DNA of 64,000 nucleotides from CAIJNA01 sp964516815 (GTDB taxonomy: Bacteria > Campylobacterota > Campylobacteria > Campylobacterales > Arcobacteraceae). Below the pieces are notes generated by a model, which had not been told where the DNA came from, made no database searches, and worked only from the letters and a program-made list of their open reading frames with translations. The stretch is from assembly GCA_964516815.1 (NCBI GenBank), contig CAZEXK010000005.1, positions 1-64,000 on the forward strand, written 5' to 3'. This document shows positions 45,903-53,766 of the stretch, piece by piece (the stretch's first letter is position 1; each line of letters opens with the position of its first letter). The position numbers and the translations under genes were made by a program.

Positions 45903-46669
45903 TATTGTCCACCAATAAAATAAACAATACTAGTATCAAAGATAAAAACAATAAACAGTCCAAAAACTAAAAAAGGTATAAATGGAGTTTCTATTTCATT
46001 TTTTTTGACTATATTATAAATAGATGGTAAAAGTGCTGTAATTGACGCGATTAGTACAGCTATTATTGCTAATTTAATACTTAAAAGACCACCTATTATT
46101 GCAACTATTGGAATATCTCCCTCTCCTAAGGCTCTTTGATTTAATAAAGAAGTATCTTTAGTAAGCTTGGCTTTTATATTTTGGATATAAAAAGTTAAAA
46201 CAAAATCTAAAAGCACAAAAGCACCTGCAAATGTTAACATTGAAACATAATTTATTGATTCAATAAATAAACTAAGTACTAATGCTAAGAGTAACAAATA
46301 ATCAGGAACAGCCTTGTATTTCAAATCAATAAATGATAAAACAATTAATACATAAAATACCAGTAAAATAACAATTGAATTTAAAGTAATAGAAAATTTA
46401 TAAAATATTAAAAGAGTAAAAACTAAAGTAATAAGCTCAACTATTGGATAGATTAACGAGATTTTGTTTTTACAACTAGAGCATTTAGCTTTTAAAAATA
46501 TATATGAAAATAAGGGTATGTTTTCATACCATTTTATGCTTGTATTACAATTTGGACATGAAGAAAACTTTGGATTAATAAGACTAATACCTAATGGCAA
46601 TCTGTATATTAAAACATTTAAAAATGATCCAATACTCAAAGCAAATAAACAAACAACTAATTCAATCAC
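45902..46669 (-). CDS. type IV prepilin peptidase / leader peptidase (A24)
   Basis: 255 residues, GTG start sharing a base with the uppS stop (TAGTG). N-terminal IGSFLNVLIYRLP, the four-Cys zinc region (CPNCNTSIKW...CSSCKNKI), then eight helices with catalytic Asp residues in FIDLKYKAVPDY and GEGDIPIVAIIGG. Cleaves and N-methylates prepilin-like proteins at the inner membrane. No pilin gene is in the window. Confidence 0.93.
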   Translation of the reverse strand: MIELVVCLFALSIGSFLNVLIYRLPLGISLINPKFSSCPNCNTSIKWYENIPLFSYIFLKAKCSSCKNKISLIYPIVELITLVFTLLIFYKFSITLNSIVILLVFYVLIVLSFIDLKYKAVPDYLLLLALVLSLFIESINYVSMLTFAGAFVLLDFVLTFYIQNIKAKLTKDTSLLNQRALGEGDIPIVAIIGGLLSIKLAIIAVLIASITALLPSIYNIVKKNEIETPFIPFLVFGLFIVFIFDTSIVYFIGGQ

Positions 46670-47358
46670 TAAACAGCACCAAATCTTCTTTGTCGCGAAG
46701 TAAAGTCTAAAATCATATCATCTAGTTCAAAGGATGTAAACTCAGGCCAATATGTTTGAGTGAAAAACATTTCACTATAAGCAATCTGCCAAAGTAAAAA
46801 ATTAGATATTCTAATTTCACCACTTGTACGTATCAACATGTCAACGTCACATAAATCTGCTGTATCTAAATTAGAAGATATATTTTGCTGACTTATAGGG
46901 ATATTATTATCGTTTAACTTTTTAACCGTTCTTACTAACTCATCACGACTACCATAGTTTAGTGCTAGGGTTTGTGTCATTTTTGTTAAATTTTTCGTTT
47001 TTTCTTCTAAATGTTTTATAGTATTTTGTAATGATATAGAAAATTTACTCAAATCACCAATAGCAATAAATCTTATGTTATTTAACAAATATACATTTAG
47101 TTCTTCTTTTAAATGTTTTTCTAATAGTTTCATCAAAAAACTAACTTCTACTTTACTTCTATTCCAATTTTCAGTTGAAAATGCATACAAGGTTAAATAT
47201 TTTATCCCAATACTTGCACAATGTTCAGTAATACTTCTAACAGTTTTAGCACCTTGTTCATGTCCTGCTGTTCTATTTAAGTTTTTTTCTTTTGCCCATC
47301 TTCCATTGCCGTCCATAATAATTGCTATGTGCTTTGGAAATTTTTGATCTTTATTCAT
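46669..47358 (-). CDS. uppS: undecaprenyl pyrophosphate synthase
   Basis: 229 residues from the ATG at 47358, overlapping coaBC by 8 bases. IIMDGNGRWAKEKNLNRTAGH carries the catalytic Asp; YAFSTENWNRSKVEV, NYGSRDELV and RTSGEIRISNFLLWQ are also conserved. Makes the C55 carrier for peptidoglycan and LPS. Confidence 0.96.
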   Translation of the reverse strand: MNKDQKFPKHIAIIMDGNGRWAKEKNLNRTAGHEQGAKTVRSITEHCASIGIKYLTLYAFSTENWNRSKVEVSFLMKLLEKHLKEELNVYLLNNIRFIAIGDLSKFSISLQNTIKHLEEKTKNLTKMTQTLALNYGSRDELVRTVKKLNDNNIPISQQNISSNLDTADLCDVDMLIRTSGEIRISNFLLWQIAYSEMFFTQTYWPEFTSFELDDMILDFTSRQRRFGAV

Positions 47359-48580
47359 CAAATTGTACTTTTAAAGTATCTAATAACTCTAAAGATAAAG
47401 ATAATTTATCCTTAGAAGGTAGTTTAGTATTAGATGATTTTGTTATTACTTCAAGTTCATTTGTTAAACTACCAAAAGTATTTTTTTCACTTAAAATATT
47501 TAAGCATACAGCACTTAGATTTTTATTTACTAACATATTTGAAGCATATTTAAATGCATTTAATTTATCCATTTCTGCTTTAAAGCCTATAGTGTATATA
47601 CCATCTTTGTTTATTTCATTTAAAATATCAATATTTTTTTTCAATTCTAAATTCCAGGTATCACCTATATTGTCTTTTTTTAATTTTCCATCTTGTATAT
47701 TTGTTGGCGTATAATCACTAATAGCAGCTAAGGCAAAAAAATATGGTTTTTTAATTGATTCTTGTTTTATATTTTGTATTTGAGTAGATATAATATCTAA
47801 CATCTCTTTACTAGTATTTGTTTTATACTCACTTATATTTAATAAGTTTGAGTCTTCACAAGAAGAAGTTTTAACAAAAACTAAATTGGCACCTTTAAAA
47901 TATAATGCCTTTGCCATAGCTATGGCCATTTTTCCAGTTGAGAAGTTAGATATAAATCTAACATCGTCAATTTTTTCTACACTACCACCACCATTAAGAA
48001 TGACCTTTCTATTAAGCCAATAATCATCACTTAAAAGTTCTTGACAAGTTGAGTTAAATATATCAATGGGTTCAGCCATGGCACCATCTCCTATATCTTT
48101 ACAAGCTAATTCTTTTGTTTGTGTGTTTATAAGTTTAAAATTACAAAGTTCTAATGTTTTTAATGATTGTTGTGTTATAAAGTTATTCATCATATTTGTA
48201 TTTGCAGCAGGACATAAAAGTTTTGTATTTTGGTATGCAAGTACAGTTTGCAACATAATATTATCTGCAATTCCACTTGCTAATTTATTAATAGTATTTG
48301 CACTAGCAGGAGCTATTACAAATACATCAGCCCATTTTCCAATAGCTATATGATTATTATGGCTTTTTAAAGACCAATCTTCATTTTGGTCATGAAGAAC
48401 TTCATTTTGAGAAATAGTTTCAAATGTCAGTTGTGTTATAAATTTAGATGCTGAATTAGTCATAATTACTTTTACACTTGCACCAGCTTTTATATAAAGT
48501 CTGATTAATTCTAAACTTTTGTATACAGCGATACTTCCAGTAACTGCAAGTAATATATTTTTATTTTTTAATAAATTCAT
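47351..48580 (-). CDS. coaBC: bifunctional CoaBC (phosphopantothenoylcysteine synthetase/decarboxylase)
   Basis: 409 residues. The CoaC half has the catalytic His (NNHIAIGKWAD) and APASANTINKLASGIADN; the CoaB half has NGGGSVEKIDDVRFISNFSTGKMA and KLKKD. Two steps of coenzyme A synthesis in one flavoprotein. First gene of the coaBC-uppS-prepilin peptidase-lptF/G-truA run; a perfect 17-bp inverted repeat lies 13 bases upstream. Confidence 0.95.
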   Translation of the reverse strand: MNLLKNKNILLAVTGSIAVYKSLELIRLYIKAGASVKVIMTNSASKFITQLTFETISQNEVLHDQNEDWSLKSHNNHIAIGKWADVFVIAPASANTINKLASGIADNIMLQTVLAYQNTKLLCPAANTNMMNNFITQQSLKTLELCNFKLINTQTKELACKDIGDGAMAEPIDIFNSTCQELLSDDYWLNRKVILNGGGSVEKIDDVRFISNFSTGKMAIAMAKALYFKGANLVFVKTSSCEDSNLLNISEYKTNTSKEMLDIISTQIQNIKQESIKKPYFFALAAISDYTPTNIQDGKLKKDNIGDTWNLELKKNIDILNEINKDGIYTIGFKAEMDKLNAFKYASNMLVNKNLSAVCLNILSEKNTFGSLTNELEVITKSSNTKLPSKDKLSLSLELLDTLKVQFDE

Positions 48581-48592
48581 TTTTCTACTATT

Positions 48593-48635
48593 TAATTATA
48601 TTTATAAATCACGGTCTAATTTATAAATATAATTA
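48593..48635. promoter_or_regulatory. perfect 17-bp inverted repeat in the coaBC divergent region
   Basis: Left arm 48593-48609 and right arm 48619-48635 are exact reverse complements of A/T only, around the loop CACGGTCTA. It lies between coaBC (start 48580) and the divergent DUF1059-like gene (start 48767). Could be an operator, a transcript hairpin in the coaBC leader, or a terminator of nothing visible. Function not known. Confidence 0.45.
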
Positions 48636-48766
48636 TATCTAAAATAAAAGCTTTTGATGTATTTTATACCTTTTAAGTATGAATTATATAAAATAAAAGT
48701 ATAGTTATTATAAATTTATAACAAGTAAATAAAGGATATATAAGATGAATACAAAAAAGGAAATTT

Positions 48767-49003
48767 ATGAAAACTATGACTTGTAAACAATTAGGCGGAG
48801 TTTGCGATGAAATATTTCAAGCAGATACATTTGATGAGATAGCGCAGTTAAGTATGGCACATGGAACACAAATGTTTCAAAAGCAAGATATAGCTCATCT
48901 TGAAGTTATGAATGAAATGAGAGAACTTATGCAAAAACCTGAAGAATTATCAAAATGGATTGAAAGCAAAAAAGAACTATTTGACGCACTTCCTGAAGAT
49001 TGA
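48767..49003 (+). CDS. DUF1059-like small protein
   Basis: 78 residues. MTCKQLGGVCDEIFQADTFDEI followed by an H-containing helix (SMAHGTQMF) resembles the DUF1059 family (small proteins of unknown role with a TCxxLGG...C start). AAGGA sits 5 bases before the ATG; an in-frame ATG at 48776 is an alternative. A 13-codon ORF (48745-48786) overlaps the start out of frame. The 3' end abuts the scaffold gap, and its last bases recur on the far side. Confidence 0.7.
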   Translation: MKTMTCKQLGGVCDEIFQADTFDEIAQLSMAHGTQMFQKQDIAHLEVMNEMRELMQKPEELSKWIESKKELFDALPED

Positions 49004-49006
49004 TAT

Positions 49007-49106
49007 NNNNNNNNNNNNNNNNNNNNNNNNNNNNNNNNNNNNNNNNNNNNNNNNNNNNNNNNNNNNNNNNNNNNNNNNNNNNNNNNNNNNNNNNNNNNNN
49101 NNNNNN
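49007..49106. other. scaffold gap (100 N) flanked by identical 55-bp ends
   Basis: Exactly 100 N. The 55 bases before the gap (48952-49006) and after it (49107-49161) are identical. A shared end of exactly this length is what de Bruijn assembly at k=55 leaves at contig joins. The real sequence probably has no gap here, or a tandem repeat of the DUF1059-like gene end. Confidence 0.95.
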
Positions 49107-49160
49107 AAAATGGATTGAAAGCAAAAAAGAACTATTTGACGCACTTCCTGAAGATTGATA

Positions 49161-49191
49161 TGTTAAATATACTAAATATATTTAACATTTT
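49161..49191 (+). terminator. hairpin terminator after the DUF1059-like gene
   Basis: TGTTAAATATA (49161-49171) pairs perfectly with TATATTTAACA (49177-49187) around CTAAA and is followed by TTTTA. It begins one base after the repeated gene end. Confidence 0.5.
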
Positions 49192-49446
49192 ACTCATGAC
49201 GCTTCAGTTATACCTATTAGCTCTTACCCTTTTTATAAAATTAATATTCAAGGGATTAAAATTAAAATTGATATATCTAAATATTATAAAGATATTTTAA
49301 ATAAACAAGGAATTAAAGATATTATAAATAGAATAAAAAGTGAAGGAGCGTTAAATTCTAAAGATTTTGCAAGTTCTAAAGAAATAAAAGATTTTTGGGA
49401 TTGTCTTAGTTTAAGTGAAGTAAATACTTGGAGAAATATTAAATAA
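49186..49446 (+). pseudogene. C-terminal remnant of a YcaQ-like winged-helix protein
   Basis: An open frame of ~86 codons with no start and no ribosome site, ending in TAA at 49444. It reads THDASVIPISSYPFYK, then KDIINRIKSEGALNSKDF and DFWDCLSLSEVNTWRN. HxASxxPxxxYPxYR and a GPLTxxDF helix are typical of the HTH_42/YcaQ family of DNA-glycosylase-like proteins (usually ~380-400 residues). Only the central piece remains, so I call it a decayed gene. Family assignment rests on short motifs. Confidence 0.5.
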
Positions 49447-49470
49447 TGTTAAGTGGATAAATTAAATATA

Positions 49471-49498
49471 AAATATTTGATATTAATATCAAATATTT
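49471..49498. terminator. 28-bp perfect palindrome, likely bidirectional terminator
   Basis: AAATATTTGATATT and its exact reverse complement abut without a loop, 18 bases from the end of the leftward OmpA-domain gene. The position between convergent units suits a bidirectional terminator, though the all-A/T stem lacks G-C pairs except two. Confidence 0.4.
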
Positions 49499-49516
49499 AT
49501 ATTATATATTTTAAAT

Positions 49517-49942
49517 CTAGAATAAAGTAGCTTCTATTCTTCTGTTAGCTTTTTTTCCAACACTTGTATTATTATCAGCAATTGGATCTTTTTCACCATA
49601 TCCTTTATATTTTAATCTATTTTTATCAACACCATCAACAATTAGTTGATCGTATACTGCTTTTGCTCTTTTGTTAGATAATTCTAAGTTATATTCATCT
49701 GTACTTCTATTGTCAGTATAACCAGCAATTTCAGCAGATTTATCAGAATTAGCTTTTAAATATTCAGCAAAATCTTTAATTTTTCCATAAGAACCTTCAT
49801 TGATTTGACTTGAATCTGAATTAAAATTAACTTGTAAGTTAATTGCCTCACATTCTACACTTGATATTATTTTAGCATTAGATAAGTCTTGCGCAATAAG
49901 CATTGAACCTATACATAATACACTTAATATGATTTTTTTCAT
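49517..49942 (-). CDS. OmpA-domain peptidoglycan-associated protein
   Basis: 141 residues. Signal peptide MKKIILSVLCIGSMLIAQ, then one OmpA-like domain: VNFNSDSSQINEGSYGKI, AGYTDNRSTDEYNLELSNKRA (Asp and Arg contact residues for diaminopimelate kept) and YGEKDPIADN. No beta barrel, so it is a soluble periplasmic wall-binding protein. Fifteen bases downstream of the PATYK-repeat gene, presumably one operon. Confidence 0.88.
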   Translation of the reverse strand: MKKIILSVLCIGSMLIAQDLSNAKIISSVECEAINLQVNFNSDSSQINEGSYGKIKDFAEYLKANSDKSAEIAGYTDNRSTDEYNLELSNKRAKAVYDQLIVDGVDKNRLKYKGYGEKDPIADNNTSVGKKANRRIEATLF

Positions 49943-49957
49943 TTTATTCCTTTTTTA

Positions 49958-51025
49958 TTACTTAACGCCTAAAGCGTCTAATGATTCAATAGTTAATGCA
50001 CCTGTAGCAAGTTTATTATCTTTTTGAAATTTTGTTAATGCAGCTTGAGTTTCTACTCCATAAATACCATCAACTAAACCTGGATCATAATTCTTTGAAA
50101 TCAATTGATTTTGTATACTTTTCATGATATCACCACTAGTATTTGTTTGACATAAAATTCTTTCCCATTTTAATTCTTCAGGAGTTTCTAATGTTGTCTT
50201 ACTAATAGTATGGTAAGTTGGTTCAGTTTTAGTTTTTATAACTTCAGCTTTTTTAACAAGCTCTTGAATTGTAATAGTTTTATAAGTAGCAGGTATTGCT
50301 ATTTTTTCATAACTTGCCTCTGTTTTAATAGTTTTAACTTTAATACTTTTAGTAACAGCTGGTACAACAACTTTTTCAGTTCTAGTTGGTTTATCAATTA
50401 CTTTACTTTTTACTATTTTATATTTTGCAGGTACTTTTATTAGACACATAATATCACCAGTGTGATGGTCTATTTTTGTTATTGGTCCATTACCTTTTTT
50501 CCAATATTCTCTAGCTTTTGAAATTAAAACTTTTTTTTCTATTTCTTTATAAGTAGCTGGAATAACTTTTAAAGTTGTTTTTTCTGGTTCTATTAAAATA
50601 GTATTTTTCATACATTTATAAGTAGCAGGTTTAAATTCATATTTAAAACTTGCAGCTTTATCTATCATTTTTTTCTCAACTGTTTTAAATTCTGGTTTAG
50701 TAACTTCTATTTTGTTTACAGAAGCATTTAAAACTTCTTTTGACTCTTCCGTTTTATATGTTGCTGGAATAAGAACTTTGGCATAACATTCACCAGCTTT
50801 AGCATTTGGTGGTATTAGAGATGAACCACTTGATTTGTTACTAGAACTTTTACTGTTAGATGTTTTACTACTACTATTATCACTATTAGTTGTACTACTT
50901 TTGCTTTGTCCATTAGTAAAGCTTCCTTTACTAGCATCAAATAAAGCTCCACTAGCTGTAGAAACACCAAATGTAAACATTAATGCTATTGCAACTGATG
51001 AATATCTTGTAATATTTTTTTTCAT
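49958..51025 (-). CDS. PATYK-repeat protein with C-terminal peptidoglycan-binding domain
   Basis: 355 residues from the ATG at 51025 (AAGGG just upstream; a start at 51061 lacks a ribosome site). Signal peptide, a Ser/Asn/Lys low-complexity linker (~30-75), then about eight or nine ~22-residue units built on [IV]PATYKxxxxK[VI] (IPATYKTEESKEV, KPATYKCMKNTI, VPAKYKIVKSKV). The C-terminus is a PG_binding_1 domain (DPGLVDGIYGVETQAALTKFQKDN). Probably periplasmic or outer-membrane linked, bound to the wall. Pairs with the OmpA-domain protein downstream. Confidence 0.75.
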   Translation of the reverse strand: MKKNITRYSSVAIALMFTFGVSTASGALFDASKGSFTNGQSKSSTTNSDNSSSKTSNSKSSSNKSSGSSLIPPNAKAGECYAKVLIPATYKTEESKEVLNASVNKIEVTKPEFKTVEKKMIDKAASFKYEFKPATYKCMKNTILIEPEKTTLKVIPATYKEIEKKVLISKAREYWKKGNGPITKIDHHTGDIMCLIKVPAKYKIVKSKVIDKPTRTEKVVVPAVTKSIKVKTIKTEASYEKIAIPATYKTITIQELVKKAEVIKTKTEPTYHTISKTTLETPEELKWERILCQTNTSGDIMKSIQNQLISKNYDPGLVDGIYGVETQAALTKFQKDNKLATGALTIESLDALGVK

Positions 51026-51125
51026 TTTAACCCTTAATATAATTTTTGAGTATTGTAGCATAAATAATCTTATTTATTACTTTTTTACTTATTACTTTTT
51101 TATTTATTGTGAAAATTCGGATGTG

Positions 51126-51156
51126 AAAAGTTAAGAAATGGTATTTCTTAACTTTT
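51126..51156. terminator. strong symmetrical hairpin (14-bp perfect stem)
   Basis: AAAAGTTAAGAAAT (51126-51139) pairs perfectly with ATTTCTTAACTTTT (51143-51156) around GGT, with A/T tracts on both sides. It could end leftward transcription coming from rpsU or from an RNA in 51157-51579. Confidence 0.65.
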
Positions 51157-51579
51157 ACCTATTTTCTTAAACTCGTTCAAGAAAAAGCTAAGGTAAAATA
51201 TACTTGGTCTGCAGGAGAGTTTCATACTCAGCTACTCTAGTTCTAACTTTTACTGTAATGTTGTAGCACTATATTGGTTGTTATTTCCGCTTTGATATCA
51301 AAGCTTGGCAAACTAATCTTCGCCAGATAGTCAGAGAGAATTGATAAAATTACTAAATAGTAACCTATCTTTTAAATTATCTTGAAAGGCTTATAACATC
51401 AGCTATTAAGCACTATTTAGCTATAATTGTATTTGAAACATTGAAAAGTGTTTATTGATTTTTAAAATTTAAGTCGTGATAACTAAAAGTTGTTCTATGG
51501 GTAGATATAGGGTAGAAATGGAAAAAGATTTAAACCTTTAACTAGTCTCTAGCTCCCTATCTATTGTACATTGAGAAGA
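51157..51579. other. 423-bp gene-free stretch, possible structured RNA
   Basis: No plausible ORF on either strand. G+C (about a third by eye) is higher than in neighbouring intergenic DNA, and several inverted repeats occur: GCTTTGATATCAAAGC, TGGCGAA/TTTGCCA and AGATATAGGG/CCCTATCT. A strong terminator lies at its left end in the leftward sense. I looked for tmRNA, RNase P RNA and SRP RNA signatures and did not find them. Could be an unrecognised RNA, a long rpsU 3' region or a decayed gene. Confidence 0.35.
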
Positions 51580-51792
51580 TTACAGTCTAGACTCATATCT
51601 TCTAAGCATATAAAGTTTTTTAAGAGCTTTTTTTCTAGCGTTGATTTTTTGTTTCTTCTTCTTTTCAGGATTAGATTCGAAATATCTTCTTGCTCTTGTT
51701 TCTGTTACGATTAGACTTCTGTCGCATTGTTTTTTGAATCTTCTATAAGCTTCATCAAACGATTCAGATTCTTTAACTTTAATACCAGGCAT
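51580..51792 (-). CDS. rpsU: 30S ribosomal protein S21
   Basis: 70 residues: MPGIKVKESESFDEAYRRFKKQCDRS, Lys/Arg-rich, ending RRYESRL. AGGTGA lies ~7 bases before the ATG. Single gene; the stop is followed by the 423-bp stretch described separately. Confidence 0.97.
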   Translation of the reverse strand: MPGIKVKESESFDEAYRRFKKQCDRSLIVTETRARRYFESNPEKKKKQKINARKKALKKLYMLRRYESRL

Positions 51793-51849
51793 TGTACATC
51801 ACCTACTTTCTTGGTAAAATTTTTTAGCTTTCACTAAATTTGAATTTGG

Positions 51850-51855
51850 ATTATA
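51850..51855 (-). promoter_or_regulatory. candidate -10 box for rpsU
   Basis: TATAAT on the minus strand (GTTAAGTATAATCC), 58 bases before the rpsU ATG, in the divergent region shared with moaC. Confidence 0.4.
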
Positions 51856-51883
51856 CTTAACTAGTCCTTAATAGTATCTTTAG

Positions 51884-51889
51884 TATAAT
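51884..51889 (+). promoter_or_regulatory. candidate -10 box for moaC
   Basis: TATAAT in TTTAGTATAATCGCG, 27 bases before the moaC ATG at 51916. Confidence 0.45.
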
Positions 51890-51915
51890 CGCGATTATAA
51901 GCATAAAGGATAATT

Positions 51916-52386
51916 ATGAATTTAACACATTTAGATTCAAACAACAGACCTAAAATGGTTGATGTGAGTGATAAAAATGATACTATGAGAATAGCTATTG
52001 CTAGTGGAGTAATATCGATGAATCAGGACGCATTTAATAATATCTTATTAAATCAAAATAAAAAAGGGCCCGTATTACAAACTGCGGTAATTGCAGCAAT
52101 TATGGGAGCAAAAAAAACTCCCGAACTAATTCCGATGTGTCACCCTTTACTTCTTACTAGTATAAATTGTGAAATAGAACATCTAGAAAAATTACCTGGA
52201 TTTAAATTAAGTGTTATTACAAAACTAAAAGGACAAACTGGTGTAGAGATGGAAGCTTTAAGTGGAGTTAGTATAGGCTTATTAACTATATATGATATGA
52301 TAAAATCCATAGATAAATCAATGACAATAACAAATATACAATTAGAACATAAAAGTGGGGGAAAATCAGGAGACTATAATATATGA
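51916..52386 (+). CDS. moaC: cyclic pyranopterin monophosphate synthase
   Basis: 156 residues. PKMVDVSDKNDTMRIA, MCHPLLLTS and GVEMEALSGVSIGLLTIYDMIKSIDK with the terminal KSGGKSGDY are diagnostic. Second step of molybdopterin synthesis. Other moa genes are not nearby. Overlaps the DUF493 gene by 4 bases. Confidence 0.97.
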   Translation: MNLTHLDSNNRPKMVDVSDKNDTMRIAIASGVISMNQDAFNNILLNQNKKGPVLQTAVIAAIMGAKKTPELIPMCHPLLLTSINCEIEHLEKLPGFKLSVITKLKGQTGVEMEALSGVSIGLLTIYDMIKSIDKSMTITNIQLEHKSGGKSGDYNI

Positions 52387-52646
52387 TAGATTTAAATGAA
52401 CAGGAGCTAGAATTAACATATCCTTGTGAATGGTCTTATAAAATATTTATTTTAAAGCAATTTGATGCCAAAAAAATTGCTATTGATGTGTTGAAACAAA
52501 GAGAACATACTTTGAGACAATCCAAAGTAAGCAGTAAAGGAAAATTTGTATCTTATAATATTAGCTTAATAATAATAAGTCATGATGATAGAAAAAATTT
52601 ATACAATATGTTCGGTGAACATATAAATGTTAAAATGGTAATGTAA
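52383..52646 (+). CDS. DUF493 (YbeD/HP0495-like) protein
   Basis: 87 residues. LTYPCEWSYKIFILKQFDAKKI and KGKFVSYNISLIIISHDDRKNLYNMF match the small ACT-like DUF493 family, which includes H. pylori HP0495. Probably a regulatory or binding module; function not established. Coupled to moaC (ATGA). Confidence 0.88.
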   Translation: MIDLNEQELELTYPCEWSYKIFILKQFDAKKIAIDVLKQREHTLRQSKVSSKGKFVSYNISLIIISHDDRKNLYNMFGEHINVKMVM

Positions 52647-53033
52647 ATGTTAGATATTATATATGAAGATAACCTTATTTATATACAAATTGAACAAGCT
52701 GAAATACCATGGTTGAAAGTATTTACAAAAGAAGAAATAAAAGAATTTTCACAATGTTCAAAAGAGCTTAGATTACATATTTTAGAAGTTTTAGATATAA
52801 TCGAAAAATTAATGATTGAGCAATTTAAGCCTATAAAAATAAATATTGCATCATTTGGAAACTATTGTCCGCATGTTCATTTTCATATACAAGCAAGGTT
52901 TGAAAATGATAGTTATTATCCTGAACCTACATGGGGCTTAAAACAAAGACAAAGTAGCTTAAAAATAGAAAATATAGATGAATTTTATAATAAAGTTCAA
53001 AAAAAACTACAAAGGAAAATATTTGATAACTAG
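52647..53033 (+). CDS. HIT-family (histidine triad) protein
   Basis: 128 residues. INIASFGNYCPHVHFHIQARF holds the triad HVHFHIQ near residue 87 and the preceding Asn. Such proteins hydrolyse nucleotide phosphoramidates or dinucleoside polyphosphates. Starts directly after the DUF493 stop. Confidence 0.85.
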   Translation: MLDIIYEDNLIYIQIEQAEIPWLKVFTKEEIKEFSQCSKELRLHILEVLDIIEKLMIEQFKPIKINIASFGNYCPHVHFHIQARFENDSYYPEPTWGLKQRQSSLKIENIDEFYNKVQKKLQRKIFDN

Positions 53034-53766
53034 AAGATCGTTTATTGCCTTATTTGGTTCTAGCCATTTACTTGCTAATAATATAATACTATCTGATAAT
53101 GATATTTTTATCCACAAAAAAGACTGGAATACGTTTATTTGGACTATGAAAAGATTAAAAAGATTAAGAAAATACATAGGATATGGAAATTTTAACGTAA
53201 TATCTTTTTCTGAAGCTTTAAACTATGCAAATAAAGTTCCAATTATTGGTAAGTTTACTAAAAAAGAATTAAGATTACTAGATATGCTATTTTATGAAGA
53301 TCCTAAAAAATACGGATTTTATGGGAAAAGAATAAATGCAAATATAACAGATACAATAAATATAAATGAAATAGTTAAAGTTAAAGATAGTGGACATTAT
53401 TTATATAAAGGCGAAGCATTTGAAAATTATAACAAAATAATAAAAGATATAGGAAATAATATTATTTTGACTTCAGGGGTTAGGGGCATAGTAAAACAAA
53501 TGAGTTTATATATGAAAAAAATATACTCATTAAATGGAAATATTAGCGAAGCTTCTAGCTCATTAGCACCTCCTGGATATACTTACCACTCAATTGGTGA
53601 TTTTGATGTTGGGAAAAAAGGCTTTGGAAGTGCAAATTTTACAGAAAAATTCACTACTACTGAAGAATATAATTATCTTAAAAAACTAAGCTATATCTCT
53701 ATGAGATATACAAAAAACAACAATGAAGGCGTTAGGTATGAACCATGGCATGTTAAAGTTATATAA
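53023..53766 (+). CDS. VanY-type D-alanyl-D-alanine carboxypeptidase, Tat signal
   Basis: 247 residues from a TTG at 53023, preferred over the ATG at 52978 because AGGA lies 6 bases before it and the product then begins MITRRSFIALFG, a Tat-type signal (TRRSFI). It overlaps the HIT gene by 11 bases. The peptidase part shows SGVRG..KQ, SSLAPPGYTYHSIGDFDVG (His189, Asp193 or Asp195) and YEPWHVKV (His243), the zinc site of M15B enzymes. Trims murein peptides in the periplasm. The next gene is another murein carboxypeptidase. Confidence 0.82.
   Translation: MITRRSFIALFGSSHLLANNIILSDNDIFIHKKDWNTFIWTMKRLKRLRKYIGYGNFNVISFSEALNYANKVPIIGKFTKKELRLLDMLFYEDPKKYGFYGKRINANITDTININEIVKVKDSGHYLYKGEAFENYNKIIKDIGNNIILTSGVRGIVKQMSLYMKKIYSLNGNISEASSSLAPPGYTYHSIGDFDVGKKGFGSANFTEKFTTTEEYNYLKKLSYISMRYTKNNNEGVRYEPWHVKVI

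Noticed and set aside
49115..49300. 61-codon rightward ORF after the gap
   Set aside because: It reads the repeated gene end in a wrong frame and then runs into low-complexity Leu/Ile; the YcaQ-like frame is the one with family motifs.
51157..51579. tmRNA, RNase P RNA or SRP RNA
   Set aside because: None of the conserved core motifs (tag-coding region, RNase P P4 sequence, SRP tetraloop helix) is present on either strand.
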